DNA of 64,000 bases from Streptomyces sp. SLBN-31. GTDB taxonomy: Bacteria > Actinomycetota > Actinomycetes > Streptomycetales > Streptomycetaceae. Of this stretch, positions 52,077 through 61,649 are shown piece by piece. The stretch lies in NCBI RefSeq assembly GCF_006715395.1, contig NZ_VFNC01000001.1, positions 2,046,001 through 2,110,000 on the forward strand, in the 5' to 3' direction. Within the stretch, counting starts at the first letter, position 1. The number at the start of each line of letters is the position of its first letter. A program made the position numbers and the translations under genes. The notes under the pieces are model-generated. The model was not told where the DNA came from, searched no databases, and worked only from the letters and a program-made list of their open reading frames with translations.

Positions 52077-53096
52077 CTACGCCGCCCGCGGCTGCAGGAA
52101 ACGCGCCAGCAGGTCGTCCAGGGTCACCATGCCGGTCAGCCGGCCCGTGTCGTCGCGGACCACGGCGAGCGAGGCTCGGTGCGCCCGCATGACGTCGATC
52201 GCGTCGGCGACCGTGGTGTCCGCACCCAGCTCCGGCACCGGCCGGGCCATGTCGCGCGCGCTCGCGCTGTGACCCCGGGCGCGGGCCACCAGCGCGTCCC
52301 GGGCGTGCACCGAGCCGAGGACGCGATCGCCCTCGCGGACCAGCAGCCGGGTACGGTCGCTGCCGGCCGCCGTGCGCAGCACCTCCTCGGCATCGGCCGC
52401 GCCGTCCACCGAGGTGATCCGCGAGGCCGGGACCTGGAGCTCTCCCACCGGGGTCTCGGGCTCGGTCAGCGAGCGGGTGATCAGCCCCGAGTCGGCCTCG
52501 CTGATCAGGCCGAGGCGCCGCGACTCCTCGACCAGATGGGTGAGCTGCTCCCGGCCGTGCACCGGGGCCGGCTCGCCGCGCGGGGTGACCCGGCACAGCC
52601 GTACCAGCGCGTTGCTGACCTTGTCGAGCAGCGAGATCAGCGGCCTTACGGCCGTCACCAGGGCCCTGAACGACGGCGCGAGCAGCATCGCCGAGCGTTC
52701 CGGATGCGCGATCGCCCAGGACTTGGGGGCCATCTCGCCCACGACCATGTGCAGGAACACCACGACGACCATGGCGACGGCGAACGCGATGCCGTAGCTG
52801 ACCGCGCTCGGCAGGCCCAGCGCGTGCAGCAGTGGGTCCAGCGAGTGCGAGATCGCCGGCTTGGAGACCGACCCCAGGCCCAGGGTGCAGACCGTGATGC
52901 CGAGCTGGGCGCCGGCCAGCATCAGCGACAGCTCACGCATGCCGTCCAGGGCAGCCCGCGCGCCGCGCCGCTCCTCGGCGACCGCCTTCTCCACGCGATG
53001 CCGCTTGGCGGCGACCAGCGCGAACTCGGCGGCCACGAAGAAGCCACTGCCGATCAGCAGCACGACGGTGACGAAGAGCGCCATCGGGAAACTCAA
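52077..53096 (-). CDS. CNNM-domain/CBS-domain membrane protein (hemolysin C/CorC-like)
   Basis: 339 residues. The DUF21/CNNM transmembrane domain covers residues 1-180 (MALFVTVVLLIGSGFFVAAEFALVAAKRHR, MLAGAQLGITVCTLGLGSV, VVGEMAPKSWAI). A CBS pair follows (SVHARDALVARARG, VADAIDVMRAHRASLAVVRDDTGRLTGMVTLDDLLARFL). There is no C-terminal CorC_HlyC domain, unlike its upstream partner. The family is implicated in magnesium or cobalt transport; the name hemolysin is historical. Its ATG overlaps the partner's stop (ATGA). Confidence 0.92.
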   Translation of the reverse strand: MSFPMALFVTVVLLIGSGFFVAAEFALVAAKRHRVEKAVAEERRGARAALDGMRELSLMLAGAQLGITVCTLGLGSVSKPAISHSLDPLLHALGLPSAVSYGIAFAVAMVVVVFLHMVVGEMAPKSWAIAHPERSAMLLAPSFRALVTAVRPLISLLDKVSNALVRLCRVTPRGEPAPVHGREQLTHLVEESRRLGLISEADSGLITRSLTEPETPVGELQVPASRITSVDGAADAEEVLRTAAGSDRTRLLVREGDRVLGSVHARDALVARARGHSASARDMARPVPELGADTTVADAIDVMRAHRASLAVVRDDTGRLTGMVTLDDLLARFLQPRAA

Positions 53097-54448
53097 CGCT
53101 GCTCCTCCGTCCGCTCCGCCAGCCGCGCGATCCGCACGCGCTCGGGCACGTGCCGGTCCACGGCGCGTACGACGATCACCGCGCGCCCGCCGTCGGGCAG
53201 CGCGACCGTGATCCGGTCGCCGACTGCCGGGAAGCGGCCGAGACGGTCCACGACCAGGCCGGCCACCGTGTCGAAGTCGTCCTCTTCGGGCAGCCCGATG
53301 CCGGTGGCCTCGGCGACCTCGTCCAGGCGGCGCCCTGCGTCCACCAGCCAGCCGTCGGTTTCGGCGACGGCGAGGTGGATGACCGTGTCCGACTCGTCGG
53401 CGATGTCGCCGACCAGTTCCTCGGCGATGTCCTCGTAGGTGACCACGCCCGCCACGCCGCCGTGCTCGTCGAGTACGACCGCGAACTCGTCGTCACGCTC
53501 CCGCATCCGCTCGACCGCCTCGGGCAGCGGAAGGGTGTCGGGCAGCAGCAGCGGGCGCCGGGCGAGCTCGCCGGCCGTCGTGGCGGCCAACCGGTCCGCG
53601 GGCAGCCGCATCAGCTCGCGCACGCCCAGCACTCCGCCGACGTCGTCGGGGTGCTCGCCGAGCACCGGATGGTGGGAGTGGCCGTACTTGCCGATGAGGT
53701 CGACGGCCTCGGACGCGCTCGCGTCCGCGCGGACGAACACGGTGTCGGCGCGCGGCACCATCACCTCGTCCAGCGTGCGCTCGGAGAACCCCAGCGCGTG
53801 GTCCAGCAGCTCGGCGGTGCCCTTGGACAGCCGCCCCTGCTCGTGCGACTCGCCGATGAGATGGCCGAGCTCCTCCAGGGTGGCACCGTGGTGCAGCTCC
53901 TCGACCGGCTCGATGCCGGTCTCGCGCAGCAGCCGGTTCGCCGCGCCGTCGAAGATCCGTACCACCGGCCCGACGACCTTGAGATACGCCAGCGTCGAGG
54001 CGGCCAGCGACTTGGCCAGCCGCTCGGGCACCGCGATGGCGAGATTCTTCGGGGCCAGCTCGCCCAGCACCATCTGCACCACCGTGGCGCCGACGAAGGA
54101 GAGCACCACGGACAGGCCGGTGACGGCCGCGCCCGGGACGCCGACGCCGGACAGGGCGGGCCCGAGCAGCGCGGACACGGACGGCTCGGCGATGAAACCG
54201 ACGACCAGACCGGTCACCGTGATGCCCAGCTGGGCGCCGGACAGCATGAACGACAGCCTCTCGAGCACCTTCAGCGCCCGCGCGGCCCGACGGTCACCGG
54301 CCCGCGCCTCACGGGCCAGGGCGAGGCGGTCGGCGGAGACGTAGGCGAACTCCTGGGCCACGAAATAGCCCGTACCGGCGGTCAGCACGAACACGGCCAG
54401 CAGGCCCAGGACGGCGTGGGCGGCACTCACCGGCGTGACGGCCGGCAA
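53093..54448 (-). CDS. CNNM/CBS/CorC-domain membrane protein (hemolysin family)
   Basis: 451 residues if started at the TTG at 54448; an in-frame GTG at 54430 (VSAAHAVLG) is an alternative, and neither has a strong ribosome-binding site. Domains: CNNM membrane part (GYFVAQEFAYVSADRLAL, LSGAQLGITVTGLVVGF, VLGELAPKNLAI), CBS pair (VMVPRADTVFVRADAS, VVLDEHGGVAGVVTYEDIAEEL) and the CorC_HlyC domain (VHLAVAETDGW-like region at 375-440). Probably a Mg2+/divalent-cation exporter or regulator working with the shorter paralogue encoded next, with which it overlaps by 4 bases. Confidence 0.9.
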   Translation of the reverse strand: MPAVTPVSAAHAVLGLLAVFVLTAGTGYFVAQEFAYVSADRLALAREARAGDRRAARALKVLERLSFMLSGAQLGITVTGLVVGFIAEPSVSALLGPALSGVGVPGAAVTGLSVVLSFVGATVVQMVLGELAPKNLAIAVPERLAKSLAASTLAYLKVVGPVVRIFDGAANRLLRETGIEPVEELHHGATLEELGHLIGESHEQGRLSKGTAELLDHALGFSERTLDEVMVPRADTVFVRADASASEAVDLIGKYGHSHHPVLGEHPDDVGGVLGVRELMRLPADRLAATTAGELARRPLLLPDTLPLPEAVERMRERDDEFAVVLDEHGGVAGVVTYEDIAEELVGDIADESDTVIHLAVAETDGWLVDAGRRLDEVAEATGIGLPEEDDFDTVAGLVVDRLGRFPAVGDRITVALPDGGRAVIVVRAVDRHVPERVRIARLAERTEEQR

Positions 54449-54569
54449 GGGGCGCCCGGCCGTGTGCCGCGGTCGGGGTCACCGCGGCGGGACGGGCGGG
54501 GACTGTGCCCCGGGGGGTCCGTCGGTCTCGCGGACAAAGGGGTGGCTCCTCAGGTTTTCTCGGCGCTTG

Positions 54570-55742
54570 TCAGGACAACGCCCGGGACCCGGTGCGGGTT
54601 CCCGGCACACGGGCCTGCGCCGGAACGGGCAGCCGCTCCCGCGGCTCCCTCCGGAACGCCCACTTCATGTCCGGCTCCACGACGAACCGGAAGACCCGCC
54701 GCACAGGCGGTGTGCACAGCAGCGTCACGACGGCTCCGGCTGCCAGCGCGACGGTGACCGCACCGAGCGGGCGGTGGATCCAGCCGGGGGAGTACCAGCC
54801 CCAGTACTTGGAGCCCTGGGCGACGAAGCCGTGCAGCAGGTAGCCGTACAGCGTGCCCGCGCCCAGCGCCGTGAACCACAGCCGCCGTCCCGGCACCCAG
54901 GACAGGAAGCAGGCGACCAGCACCATCGAGAAACCGAAGGCGGCCAGTGTCATCACCGGCCCGAACCAGGCGGACGCCCCCAGCTCCTGGGCGCTGTCGC
55001 GGTGGTAGAACCAGGCCCCGGTCATCCGTGGCTCCGCCCAGTACGACACCGCGAGCGCGCACCCCAGGACCGGCAGGGCCAGCAGCCTCACCGGCCACCG
55101 CCGCACCAGCCGGAAGTGCTCCGGCCGCAGACACAGCCCCAGCACGAAGTACGGCAGGAACTGCAGGACCCGCTGCAGGTCGAGGTCGTTGCCGATGGAC
55201 GGGGAGAGGGTGGCGAGGGCCGCGACGGTCAGCGCGATCGGCAGCGGCCACCGCACGCGCTGCCACAGCGGGGTGGTCAGCCGCCAGACGAACAGCGCGG
55301 CCAGGAACCACGTCAGATACAGGGGGTCAAGCAGGCTGATCGGCCGGTCCGGCACCCCGTCGGTCCAGCGGGTGAAAAGGGTGTACGCCGTCTCGAAGAC
55401 GACGTACGGCACGGCCACTCCCGTCACCAGGCGTCTGACCCGCCCGGGACTCGCGTCGAAACTCCGGGAGAAGTACCCGGAGATGACGATGAACGCCGGC
55501 ATGTGGAAGGCGTAGACGAAGTTGTAGAGCGCGCTGACGACCCGGCTGTCGTCGCGCAGCGGCTCCCACGCGTGGCCGATCGCCACCAGCACGATCGCCA
55601 GGTACTTGGCGTTGTCGAAGTAGGCGTCACGCTGCTTCGCCCGAGCCTCCCGCGCGCCGAGGGGAGAACCCGCCGCCTCGGGCACGGCTTCGCGGGGTGC
55701 GGCTTTCGCCGGTGCTACGGCTGTGGTCTGGGGCTGGGACAT
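54570..55742 (-). CDS. Acyltransferase family 3 membrane protein
   Basis: 390 residues from the ATG at 55742 with GAGG upstream. Ten or so membrane helices; the family's opening YFDNAKYLAIVLVAIGHAW contains the catalytic histidine, and AFHMPAFIVISGYFSRSF and LTWFLAALFVWRL are further typical segments. Members transfer acyl groups (often acetyl) to extracytoplasmic sugars or cell-wall glycans. The gene stands alone between the CNNM pair and a repeat-rich gap, so its acceptor is unknown. Confidence 0.88.
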   Translation of the reverse strand: MSQPQTTAVAPAKAAPREAVPEAAGSPLGAREARAKQRDAYFDNAKYLAIVLVAIGHAWEPLRDDSRVVSALYNFVYAFHMPAFIVISGYFSRSFDASPGRVRRLVTGVAVPYVVFETAYTLFTRWTDGVPDRPISLLDPLYLTWFLAALFVWRLTTPLWQRVRWPLPIALTVAALATLSPSIGNDLDLQRVLQFLPYFVLGLCLRPEHFRLVRRWPVRLLALPVLGCALAVSYWAEPRMTGAWFYHRDSAQELGASAWFGPVMTLAAFGFSMVLVACFLSWVPGRRLWFTALGAGTLYGYLLHGFVAQGSKYWGWYSPGWIHRPLGAVTVALAAGAVVTLLCTPPVRRVFRFVVEPDMKWAFRREPRERLPVPAQARVPGTRTGSRALS

Positions 55743-56265
55743 TACAGCCGCCTCACCGGTTCTGGCGTCCGTAAACCACCCGCAAAGGGTGTCGGCGGGG
55801 CTCGCGGGTTGACGGCGAGGCGCGCGGCCCGCGGTGGCAGCCGTCTCCCGACGGGCGCGAACCATCGCACGGCGAGGGGTCGGGCATTGAGTGGGGCAGC
55901 GGGGAACGGGGAATGGGGCGGGCGCTGAGCGGGACACCGGGGAATGGGGCGGCCCTTGAGCGGGGCAGCGGGGAAAAGGTGATGCCCGGCGGCTCGCCGG
56001 TTCCCTACACTCGCCACGCACCGTGCGTCGACGTGACGCGCGGACCGAGTGACGAGGGGAGACCGGCCGTGCCGTACCGCACCGCTGTCGTCGTCCCCCG
56101 CTCGCGGTACGAGGTGATCCTGGTGTCCCCGTCCGTCCGGTGCCCGCTGCGCGGCCGGTACCGGATGCCCGCGACGAGCGTCTGAACCCGCAGGCCCGCC
56201 CTGCGGTCCGCCACGTCCGGGAATCGCGCCGCCCCGCTCCACACCACCAGAAAGGCCAACGGGCC
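55743..56265. repeat. Gene-free stretch with G-rich tandem repeats
   Basis: Between 55884 and about 55980 a unit of the type TTGAGYGGGRCASCGGGGAA followed by GGGGAATGGGGCGG is repeated about three times (TGAG at 55888, 55926 and 55957). The remaining bases up to the EF-G-like start show no convincing gene: short frames are open in this GC-rich DNA but lack ribosome-binding sites and known motifs. The stretch presumably holds the promoters of the two divergent genes. Confidence 0.6.
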
Positions 56266-57313
56266 GTGCGCACCAACCTCGATGCCCTCACCACCGTCCG
56301 CAACCTCGGCATCCTCGCCCACGTCGACGCGGGCAAGACCACCGTCACCGAGCGGATCCTGTACGCCACCGGGACCACGCACCGGCGCGGCGAGGTCCAC
56401 GACGGCACCACCGTCACCGACTTCGACCCGCAGGAGCGCGACCGCGGCATCACCATCTTCGCCGCGGCCGTCAGCTGCTCCTGGGACGGCCACCGGATCA
56501 ACCTGATCGACACTCCGGGGCACGTCGACTTCGCCGCCGAGGTGGAACGCTCGCTCCGGGTCCTCGACGGCGCGGTCGCCGTGTTCGACGCGGTGGCCGG
56601 CGTGGAGCCGCAGAGCGAGTCGGTGTGGCGGCAGGCCGACCGGCACGGTGTGCCGAGGATCGCGTTCGTCAACAAGCGGCGTCGAGGTCAACGTCGGCCG
56701 TCCCGCGGTGAGTCACCGGGAGACCGTGGGCCGCGGGGTGTCCGGTCTGGTCTTCCGGCACGTCAAACAGGACGGCGGGGCGGGCCAGTTCGCCCATGTG
56801 GTGCTCGATGTCGAGCCGCTGGCCGAGGGGTTCGAATTCCGTTCGGCCGTTGTGGGCGGGCGAGTGCCGCAGGAGTACGTGCGCGCGGTGGAGGCCGGCT
56901 GCCGGGAGGCGCTCGGCGAGGGGCCGCTCGGCGGGCACCCGGTGACCGGGCTTCGCGTCACCCTCACCGACGGGTCGACCCACGTGAAGGACTCCTCGGA
57001 CACCGCCTTCCGCACCGCGGGCAGGCTGGGCCTGCGCGAGGCCCTGCGCGCCTGCGCGATGGTCCTGCTCGAGCCCGTCGTGGAGGTCACGGTGAGCGTC
57101 CCCGAGGACGCCGTCGGCGGTGTCCTCGGCGACCTCGCCGCGCGCCGCGGCCGGGTCTCGGGCTCGCTCACCCGGGCGGGCTCGGCGGTGGTGACGGCGA
57201 CGGTGCCGCTGGCCGAACTCTTCGGCTACGCCACCCGGTTGCGCAGCCGCACCCAGGGCCGCGGCACCTTCACCGCCCGCCCCACCGGCTACGCGCCGGC
57301 ACCGGCACGGTGA
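56266..57313 (+). pseudogene. Elongation factor G paralogue with large internal deletion
   Basis: The GTG at 56266 starts an EF-G GTPase domain: [19 protein letters not shown] (G1), ERDRGITIF (G2), [27 protein letters not shown] (G3), [23 protein letters not shown] (start of G4, NKxD). Just after this NK the sequence jumps, in another frame, to [19 protein letters not shown], which belongs to domain IV, and continues to the normal C-terminus ([17 protein letters not shown]). About 300 residues (rest of the G domain, domains II and III) and the frame are lost. It cannot make a working factor. The intact form would be an EF-G2-like or ribosomal-protection-like paralogue. Confidence 0.9.
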
Positions 57314-57319
57314 CGCCAC

Positions 57320-57350
57320 GGCGGCCCCGCCCCATGCGGGCGGGGCCGCC
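57320..57350. terminator. Bidirectional terminator
   Basis: GGCGGCCCCGCCC (57320-57332) and GGGCGGGGCCGCC (57338-57350) make a perfect 13-bp stem with loop CATGC, between the convergent EF-G-like remnant and the beta-helix gene. Confidence 0.85.
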
Positions 57351-57355
57351 CCGGC

Positions 57356-59128
57356 TCACGGGTACGACACCACCGTGGACGGCACGGTCGACGTGCCCGA
57401 CGTCGCAGCCCCCGTCTCGTTGATCACGTGCTCGTACTGGCCCTGGCCGCCCAGCGAGACCACGAGCAGGTCGTGGAACCGCACGCCCGGGGTGTTCGGG
57501 GCGGCGAAACCGTGGTGCTGCACGATGCTCGGGTCGACGTTGTAGAAGCAGTAACTGCCCAGCCCCCAGCCCTCGTGCGCGGTGACGTGGTCGCCGACCT
57601 TGTAGGCGGCGTAGCCCTTGACCGTGCCGTTCTGGATCGCCGCCTGGTTCGGGGCGTCGTACGCCTTCTCGTTCTGGAAGAAGATCGTGCGCCCTCGCTG
57701 CCCGTACCACTGGACGTCGTACTTGTTGAAGTGTTCGACGAACAGGCCCGTGCACAGCACGTCGTCGCCGTTGACGACGATGCCGTAGTCCGCCCGGTTG
57801 GTCTCCCAGCCGACGCCTTCGCCGTGGTCCGCGCGCCAGACCCAGGTGTGGTCGACGATGGTGTGCCGGCTGTTGATCACCATGCTGGTGGTGGCCTTGC
57901 CCGGACCCGCGCCGCCGATGCGGACGAACACGTCCTGCACGGTGGTGGGGTTGGCCGAGTGGTCCTTGTGGGCTCCCCGCGGGCCGACCTCCAGCAGCGT
58001 CCGGGAGTTGACCGGTCCGGCGTCGATGAGGAAGCCGGCGAGGCGGACGCCGTCGACGTCGGCGACCCGCAGGGCCGTGACGCCGTTGTCCGGGATCAGA
58101 GTCGCGTAACCCAGGCCCAGGACGACGGTGTTGGGGCGGTTCACCTGCACGGGCCGGTCCAGGTGGTAGATCCCCGGCGTCAGCAGCAGGTGCAGTCCCT
58201 GCGCGAGCGCCTGGTTGAGGGTGGCCGCGGACACGCCCGGCTTGGCGACGTAGAAGCGCGACAGGGGCAGCGAGGTGCCCCTCGGGGCGCCGTTGCCCCA
58301 GGTGACCCCACGGGCGTTGGTGCGCTTCGCGGGCAGGAACACATGGAAGGCGCCCGCCCGGTCGACGTACAGGAAGGGCTTCTCCCGGGAGACCGGGGTG
58401 GTGTCGAGGGTGGTGTACGGCGGGTTCGGGAAGCTCTGCGCGGGGGCGCCCTCGACACCCGAGAAGACCATGTTCCACACGCCGTTGAGCCAGCTGCCGA
58501 TCGCGCTGTCCCGGGTGTACCACTGCTGCTGCGAGTACGGGCCCACCTGGCCGTCGATCCGGCTGTCGGCGATGTAGCCGCCGCTCGCCCAGCCGTAGCC
58601 GGTGGGCTCCAGGTCGAGGCCGCCGCGCACGTGCATACGGCGGAACGGCGCCGCCTGCGCGACCGCCCACCGGTTGGTGCCGTTCGCCGGGACCAGCGCC
58701 AGGTTCTCCGCCGAACGCCAGAAGTTCTGCGTGGCGTTGCCCCCGAACCAGCCGGCGTCGACCGTCACGTCCCCGTTGATGGTGGTGTCGTCGGGGGACA
58801 GGCCCAGGCCCGCTATGGAGGTGTAGAAGCCCAGTTGGGCGTTGAGGTTGTGGTACGTGCCCGGCTTGAACAGCAGCGCGTAGCGGCCGGTGCCGAACTG
58901 GGCCGACTCCTGCTGCCGGAACACCTCGTCCAGCCTGGCCTGGATGCCCGGGGTGGAGGGGTCGAAGACCAGGACGTTGGGGCCCAGGTCGCCGCCACCG
59001 GGGAGGAGGCGCGGCTTCCTGGGCGTCTCGGGGGCGGCGTTCGCGGGCGCCGACAGTCCGAGCAGCGCGGGCGCGGAGGCGGCGGCCGCGCCGAGGACGG
59101 TTCTGCGGCCTATGTCGGGCAGGGGCAT
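57356..59128 (-). CDS. Tat-exported right-handed beta-helix protein
   Basis: 590 residues from the ATG at 59128 (AGGAG upstream); the frame extends to 59221 without support. The N-terminus [26 protein letters not shown] is a twin-arginine signal peptide. The body resembles parallel beta-helix proteins ([75 protein letters not shown]). Streptomyces homologues carry labels such as adenylyl cyclase or coagulation factor 5/8 type, but the fold suggests a polysaccharide-binding or lytic enzyme. A CebR-like box 41-54 bases upstream links it with the divergent sugar importer and beta-glucosidase. Confidence 0.82.
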   Translation of the reverse strand: MPLPDIGRRTVLGAAAASAPALLGLSAPANAAPETPRKPRLLPGGGDLGPNVLVFDPSTPGIQARLDEVFRQQESAQFGTGRYALLFKPGTYHNLNAQLGFYTSIAGLGLSPDDTTINGDVTVDAGWFGGNATQNFWRSAENLALVPANGTNRWAVAQAAPFRRMHVRGGLDLEPTGYGWASGGYIADSRIDGQVGPYSQQQWYTRDSAIGSWLNGVWNMVFSGVEGAPAQSFPNPPYTTLDTTPVSREKPFLYVDRAGAFHVFLPAKRTNARGVTWGNGAPRGTSLPLSRFYVAKPGVSAATLNQALAQGLHLLLTPGIYHLDRPVQVNRPNTVVLGLGYATLIPDNGVTALRVADVDGVRLAGFLIDAGPVNSRTLLEVGPRGAHKDHSANPTTVQDVFVRIGGAGPGKATTSMVINSRHTIVDHTWVWRADHGEGVGWETNRADYGIVVNGDDVLCTGLFVEHFNKYDVQWYGQRGRTIFFQNEKAYDAPNQAAIQNGTVKGYAAYKVGDHVTAHEGWGLGSYCFYNVDPSIVQHHGFAAPNTPGVRFHDLLVVSLGGQGQYEHVINETGAATSGTSTVPSTVVSYP

Positions 59129-59168
59129 ACGGCGGCTCTCCTGTTCGGGAAGTGAACGGGGTGCGGTT

Positions 59169-59182
59169 TGGGAGCGCTCTCT
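59169..59182. promoter_or_regulatory. LacI/CebR-like operator
   Basis: TGGGAGCGCTCTCT matches the CebR consensus TGGGAGCGCTCCCA at 12 of 14 positions, with an intact GAGCGCTC centre. It lies in the divergent region between the beta-helix gene and the importer operon. No LacI gene is in this window next to it. Confidence 0.55.
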
Positions 59183-59259
59183 TGGCCGTGCATGCTTCAA
59201 CTGCTCGAACACTCGCGTCAAGAGCTGGGACCGGATTGCCCCGGGGCTGCCGTACCCCT

Positions 59260-59288
59260 TGACGAGTTCCGCTGCGGAGGTTTAACTC
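59260..59288 (+). promoter_or_regulatory. Probable promoter of the sugar importer operon
   Basis: TTGACG (59260-59265) and TTAACT (59283-59288) are separated by 17 bases, a good housekeeping promoter, giving a leader of about 45 bases before the binding-protein ATG. Confidence 0.5.
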
Positions 59289-59337
59289 ACGTCCTAAATT
59301 AAGCCATGAGTGCAACCCCGAAGGGACACCGGGAGCC

Positions 59338-60654
59338 ATGCGCAGCATCCGAGCCGCGGCCGTAGGCGCCGTCACCGTGTCACTCGCCCTTGCCGCCACG
59401 GCCTGCGGAGGCGGTTCGTCGAACGGCGGCGGGTCCAACGACTCGCCGAAGACGCTCACGTACTGGGCCTCCAACCAGGGCGCGAGCATCGCCATCGACA
59501 AGAAGGTCCTGCAGCCCGAACTCGACAGGTTCGAGAAGCAGACGGGCATCAAGGTGAAGCTGGAGGTGGTCCCCTGGTCGGACCTGCTGAACCGGATCCT
59601 CACCGCCACCACCTCCGGTCAGGGCCCCGACGTCCTGAACATCGGCAACACCTGGAGCGCGTCCCTGCAGGCCACCGGCGCGCTGCTGCCGTGGGACGCG
59701 AAGAACTTCGCCAAGATCGGCGGCAAGGACCGCTTCGTGGACTCGGCGCTCGGTTCGACCGGCGCGGAGGGCAAGGACCCGGCCGCCGTCCCGTTGTACT
59801 CGATGGCCTACGCCCTCTACTACAACAAGCAGATCTTCGCCGACGCCGGCATCTCCAAGCCCCCGGCCACCTGGGACGAGCTGGTCGCCGACGGCAAGAA
59901 GATCTCCTCGAAGGGCAAGTCGCCGCTCGGCGCCGAGGGCGCGAACCTCTCCGAGAACATCCACCACGTCTTCGTCTTCGCCAAGCAGCACGGCGGCGAG
60001 TTCTTCACCGCCGACGGCAAGGCGGACTTCACCAACCCCAAGGTCGTCGACGCGGTCAAGCAGTACGTCGACCTGATGGCCAAGGACAAGGTCATACCGA
60101 CCGGCGACGCCGAGTACGCGCAGAACCAGTCCGTCAGCGACTTCGCCAAGGGCAAGCAGGCCATGCTGCTGTGGCAGTCCGCGTCCGCCAACCTCAAGTC
60201 GCAGGGCATGAGCCCCGACAAGTACGGCATCGCACCGGTCCCCGTGCAGTCCGGCACCCCCGGCACCGGGACCCAGGTCAACTCCATGGTCGCCGGCATC
60301 AACCTGGCCGTCTTCAAGAACAGCCACAACCTCGACGGCGCCGCGAAGTTCGTGAAGTTCATGACCAGCGACGCCGAGCAGAAGATCCTCAACACGGCGT
60401 ACAGCTCGATCCCGCCGGTCAAGACCGCGCAGACCGACGCGGCCTTCAACTCCCCGGCCAACGCGGTCCTGAAGGACACCCTCGCCAAGAGCGCGGCCGC
60501 CCTGCCGCAGGTCGCCGACGAGTCGCAGTTCGAGACGGCGGTCGGCACCGCGGTCAAGAACCTGTTCGCCGACGCGGCGGCCGGACGCGCGGTCACCACC
60601 GCCTCGGTGAAGGCAGCCCTCGAGAAGGCCCAGCAGCAGATGCCGGCGAAGTGA
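59338..60654 (+). CDS. Sugar ABC transporter substrate-binding lipoprotein, CUT1 type
   Basis: 438 residues. Signal peptide with lipobox LAATAC; the lipidated cysteine is followed by a Gly/Ser/Asn linker. Extracellular-solute-binding family 1 fold: LTYWASNQGASIAIDKKVLQPELDRFEKQTGIKVKLEVVPWSDLLNRI, PLYSMAYALYYNKQIFADAGI, and the C-terminal FMTSDAEQKIL. It captures an oligosaccharide for the two permeases encoded next; a GH1 glucosidase ends the operon, suggesting cellobiose or another beta-glucoside. No ATPase gene is present; Streptomyces CUT1 importers commonly share MsiK. Confidence 0.94.
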   Translation: MRSIRAAAVGAVTVSLALAATACGGGSSNGGGSNDSPKTLTYWASNQGASIAIDKKVLQPELDRFEKQTGIKVKLEVVPWSDLLNRILTATTSGQGPDVLNIGNTWSASLQATGALLPWDAKNFAKIGGKDRFVDSALGSTGAEGKDPAAVPLYSMAYALYYNKQIFADAGISKPPATWDELVADGKKISSKGKSPLGAEGANLSENIHHVFVFAKQHGGEFFTADGKADFTNPKVVDAVKQYVDLMAKDKVIPTGDAEYAQNQSVSDFAKGKQAMLLWQSASANLKSQGMSPDKYGIAPVPVQSGTPGTGTQVNSMVAGINLAVFKNSHNLDGAAKFVKFMTSDAEQKILNTAYSSIPPVKTAQTDAAFNSPANAVLKDTLAKSAAALPQVADESQFETAVGTAVKNLFADAAAGRAVTTASVKAALEKAQQQMPAK

Positions 60655-60659
60655 GCCCG

Positions 60660-61649
60660 ATGACCACCACCACCCTCAAGGAACCGCTGAGGGGGAGTCC
60701 CGCCGGTGCGGCGACGCGCGAACCGCGTCGCCGCACCGGGCGGATCCGCCGCGCCGGACTCCCGTACCTGCTGCTCCTGCCCGCTCTGATCCTCGAACTC
60801 CTGGTCCACCTGGTGCCGATGGTGATCGGCATCGTGATGAGCTTCAAGGAGCTCACGCAGTTCTACATCCGCGACTGGGGCACCGCGCCCTGGACCGGCC
60901 TCGGCAACTACAAGGTGTCGGTGGACTTCGACGCCCCCGTCGGCGAGGCGCTGCTGCACTCCTTCTTCGTCACCGTCGCCTTCACCCTGCTCTCCGTCGG
61001 CCTGTGCTGGCTGATCGGCACCGCGGCCGCGATCTACATGCAGGACACCTTCACCGGCCGCGGCCTGCTGCGGGCGCTGTTCCTGGTGCCGTACGCGCTG
61101 CCGGTCTACGCGGCCGTCATCACCTGGGTGTTCATGTTCCAGCACGACAACGGCCTGGTGAACCACGTCCTGCACGACCAGCTCCACCTCACCGACAAGC
61201 CGTCCTTCTGGCTGATCGGCGACAACAGCTTCTACGCCCTGCTGACGGTGTCGGTATGGAAGGGCTGGCCCTTCGCCTTCCTCATCGTCATGGCCGGTCT
61301 GCAGAACATCCCCGCCGAGCTGTACGAGGCGGCGGCCCTGGACGGCGCCGGGAGGTGGCAGCAGATCCGCCGCATCACCCTGCCGTCGCTGCGCCCGGTC
61401 AACCAGGTGCTGCTGCTGGTCCTGTTCCTGTGGACGTTCAACGACTTCAACACGCCCTACGTCCTGTTCGGCAAGTCCGCACCCGAGGCCGCGGACCTCA
61501 TCTCGGTCCACATCTACCAGGCCTCGTTCGTCACCTGGAACTTCGGCACCGGCTCCGCCATGTCCGTCCTGCTGCTGCTCTTCCTGCTCGTCGTGACCGG
61601 CGTGTACCTGGTGCTCACCTCGCGCGGACGGAGGACCGGTGATGTCTAA
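60660..61649 (+). CDS. Sugar ABC transporter permease 1, CUT1 type
   Basis: 329 residues from the ATG at 60660; an in-frame GTG at 60651 overlapping the preceding stop is possible. Six membrane helices and the EAA loop ELYEAAALDGAGRWQQIRRITLP, which contacts the ATPase. MalF-type partner of the permease encoded next, overlapping it by 8 bases. Confidence 0.93.
   Translation: MTTTTLKEPLRGSPAGAATREPRRRTGRIRRAGLPYLLLLPALILELLVHLVPMVIGIVMSFKELTQFYIRDWGTAPWTGLGNYKVSVDFDAPVGEALLHSFFVTVAFTLLSVGLCWLIGTAAAIYMQDTFTGRGLLRALFLVPYALPVYAAVITWVFMFQHDNGLVNHVLHDQLHLTDKPSFWLIGDNSFYALLTVSVWKGWPFAFLIVMAGLQNIPAELYEAAALDGAGRWQQIRRITLPSLRPVNQVLLLVLFLWTFNDFNTPYVLFGKSAPEAADLISVHIYQASFVTWNFGTGSAMSVLLLLFLLVVTGVYLVLTSRGRRTGDV

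Noticed and set aside
55913..56185. 90-residue plus-strand frame upstream of the EF-G remnant
   Set aside because: Begins inside a G-rich repeat, has no motif and lacks a convincing ribosome-binding site.
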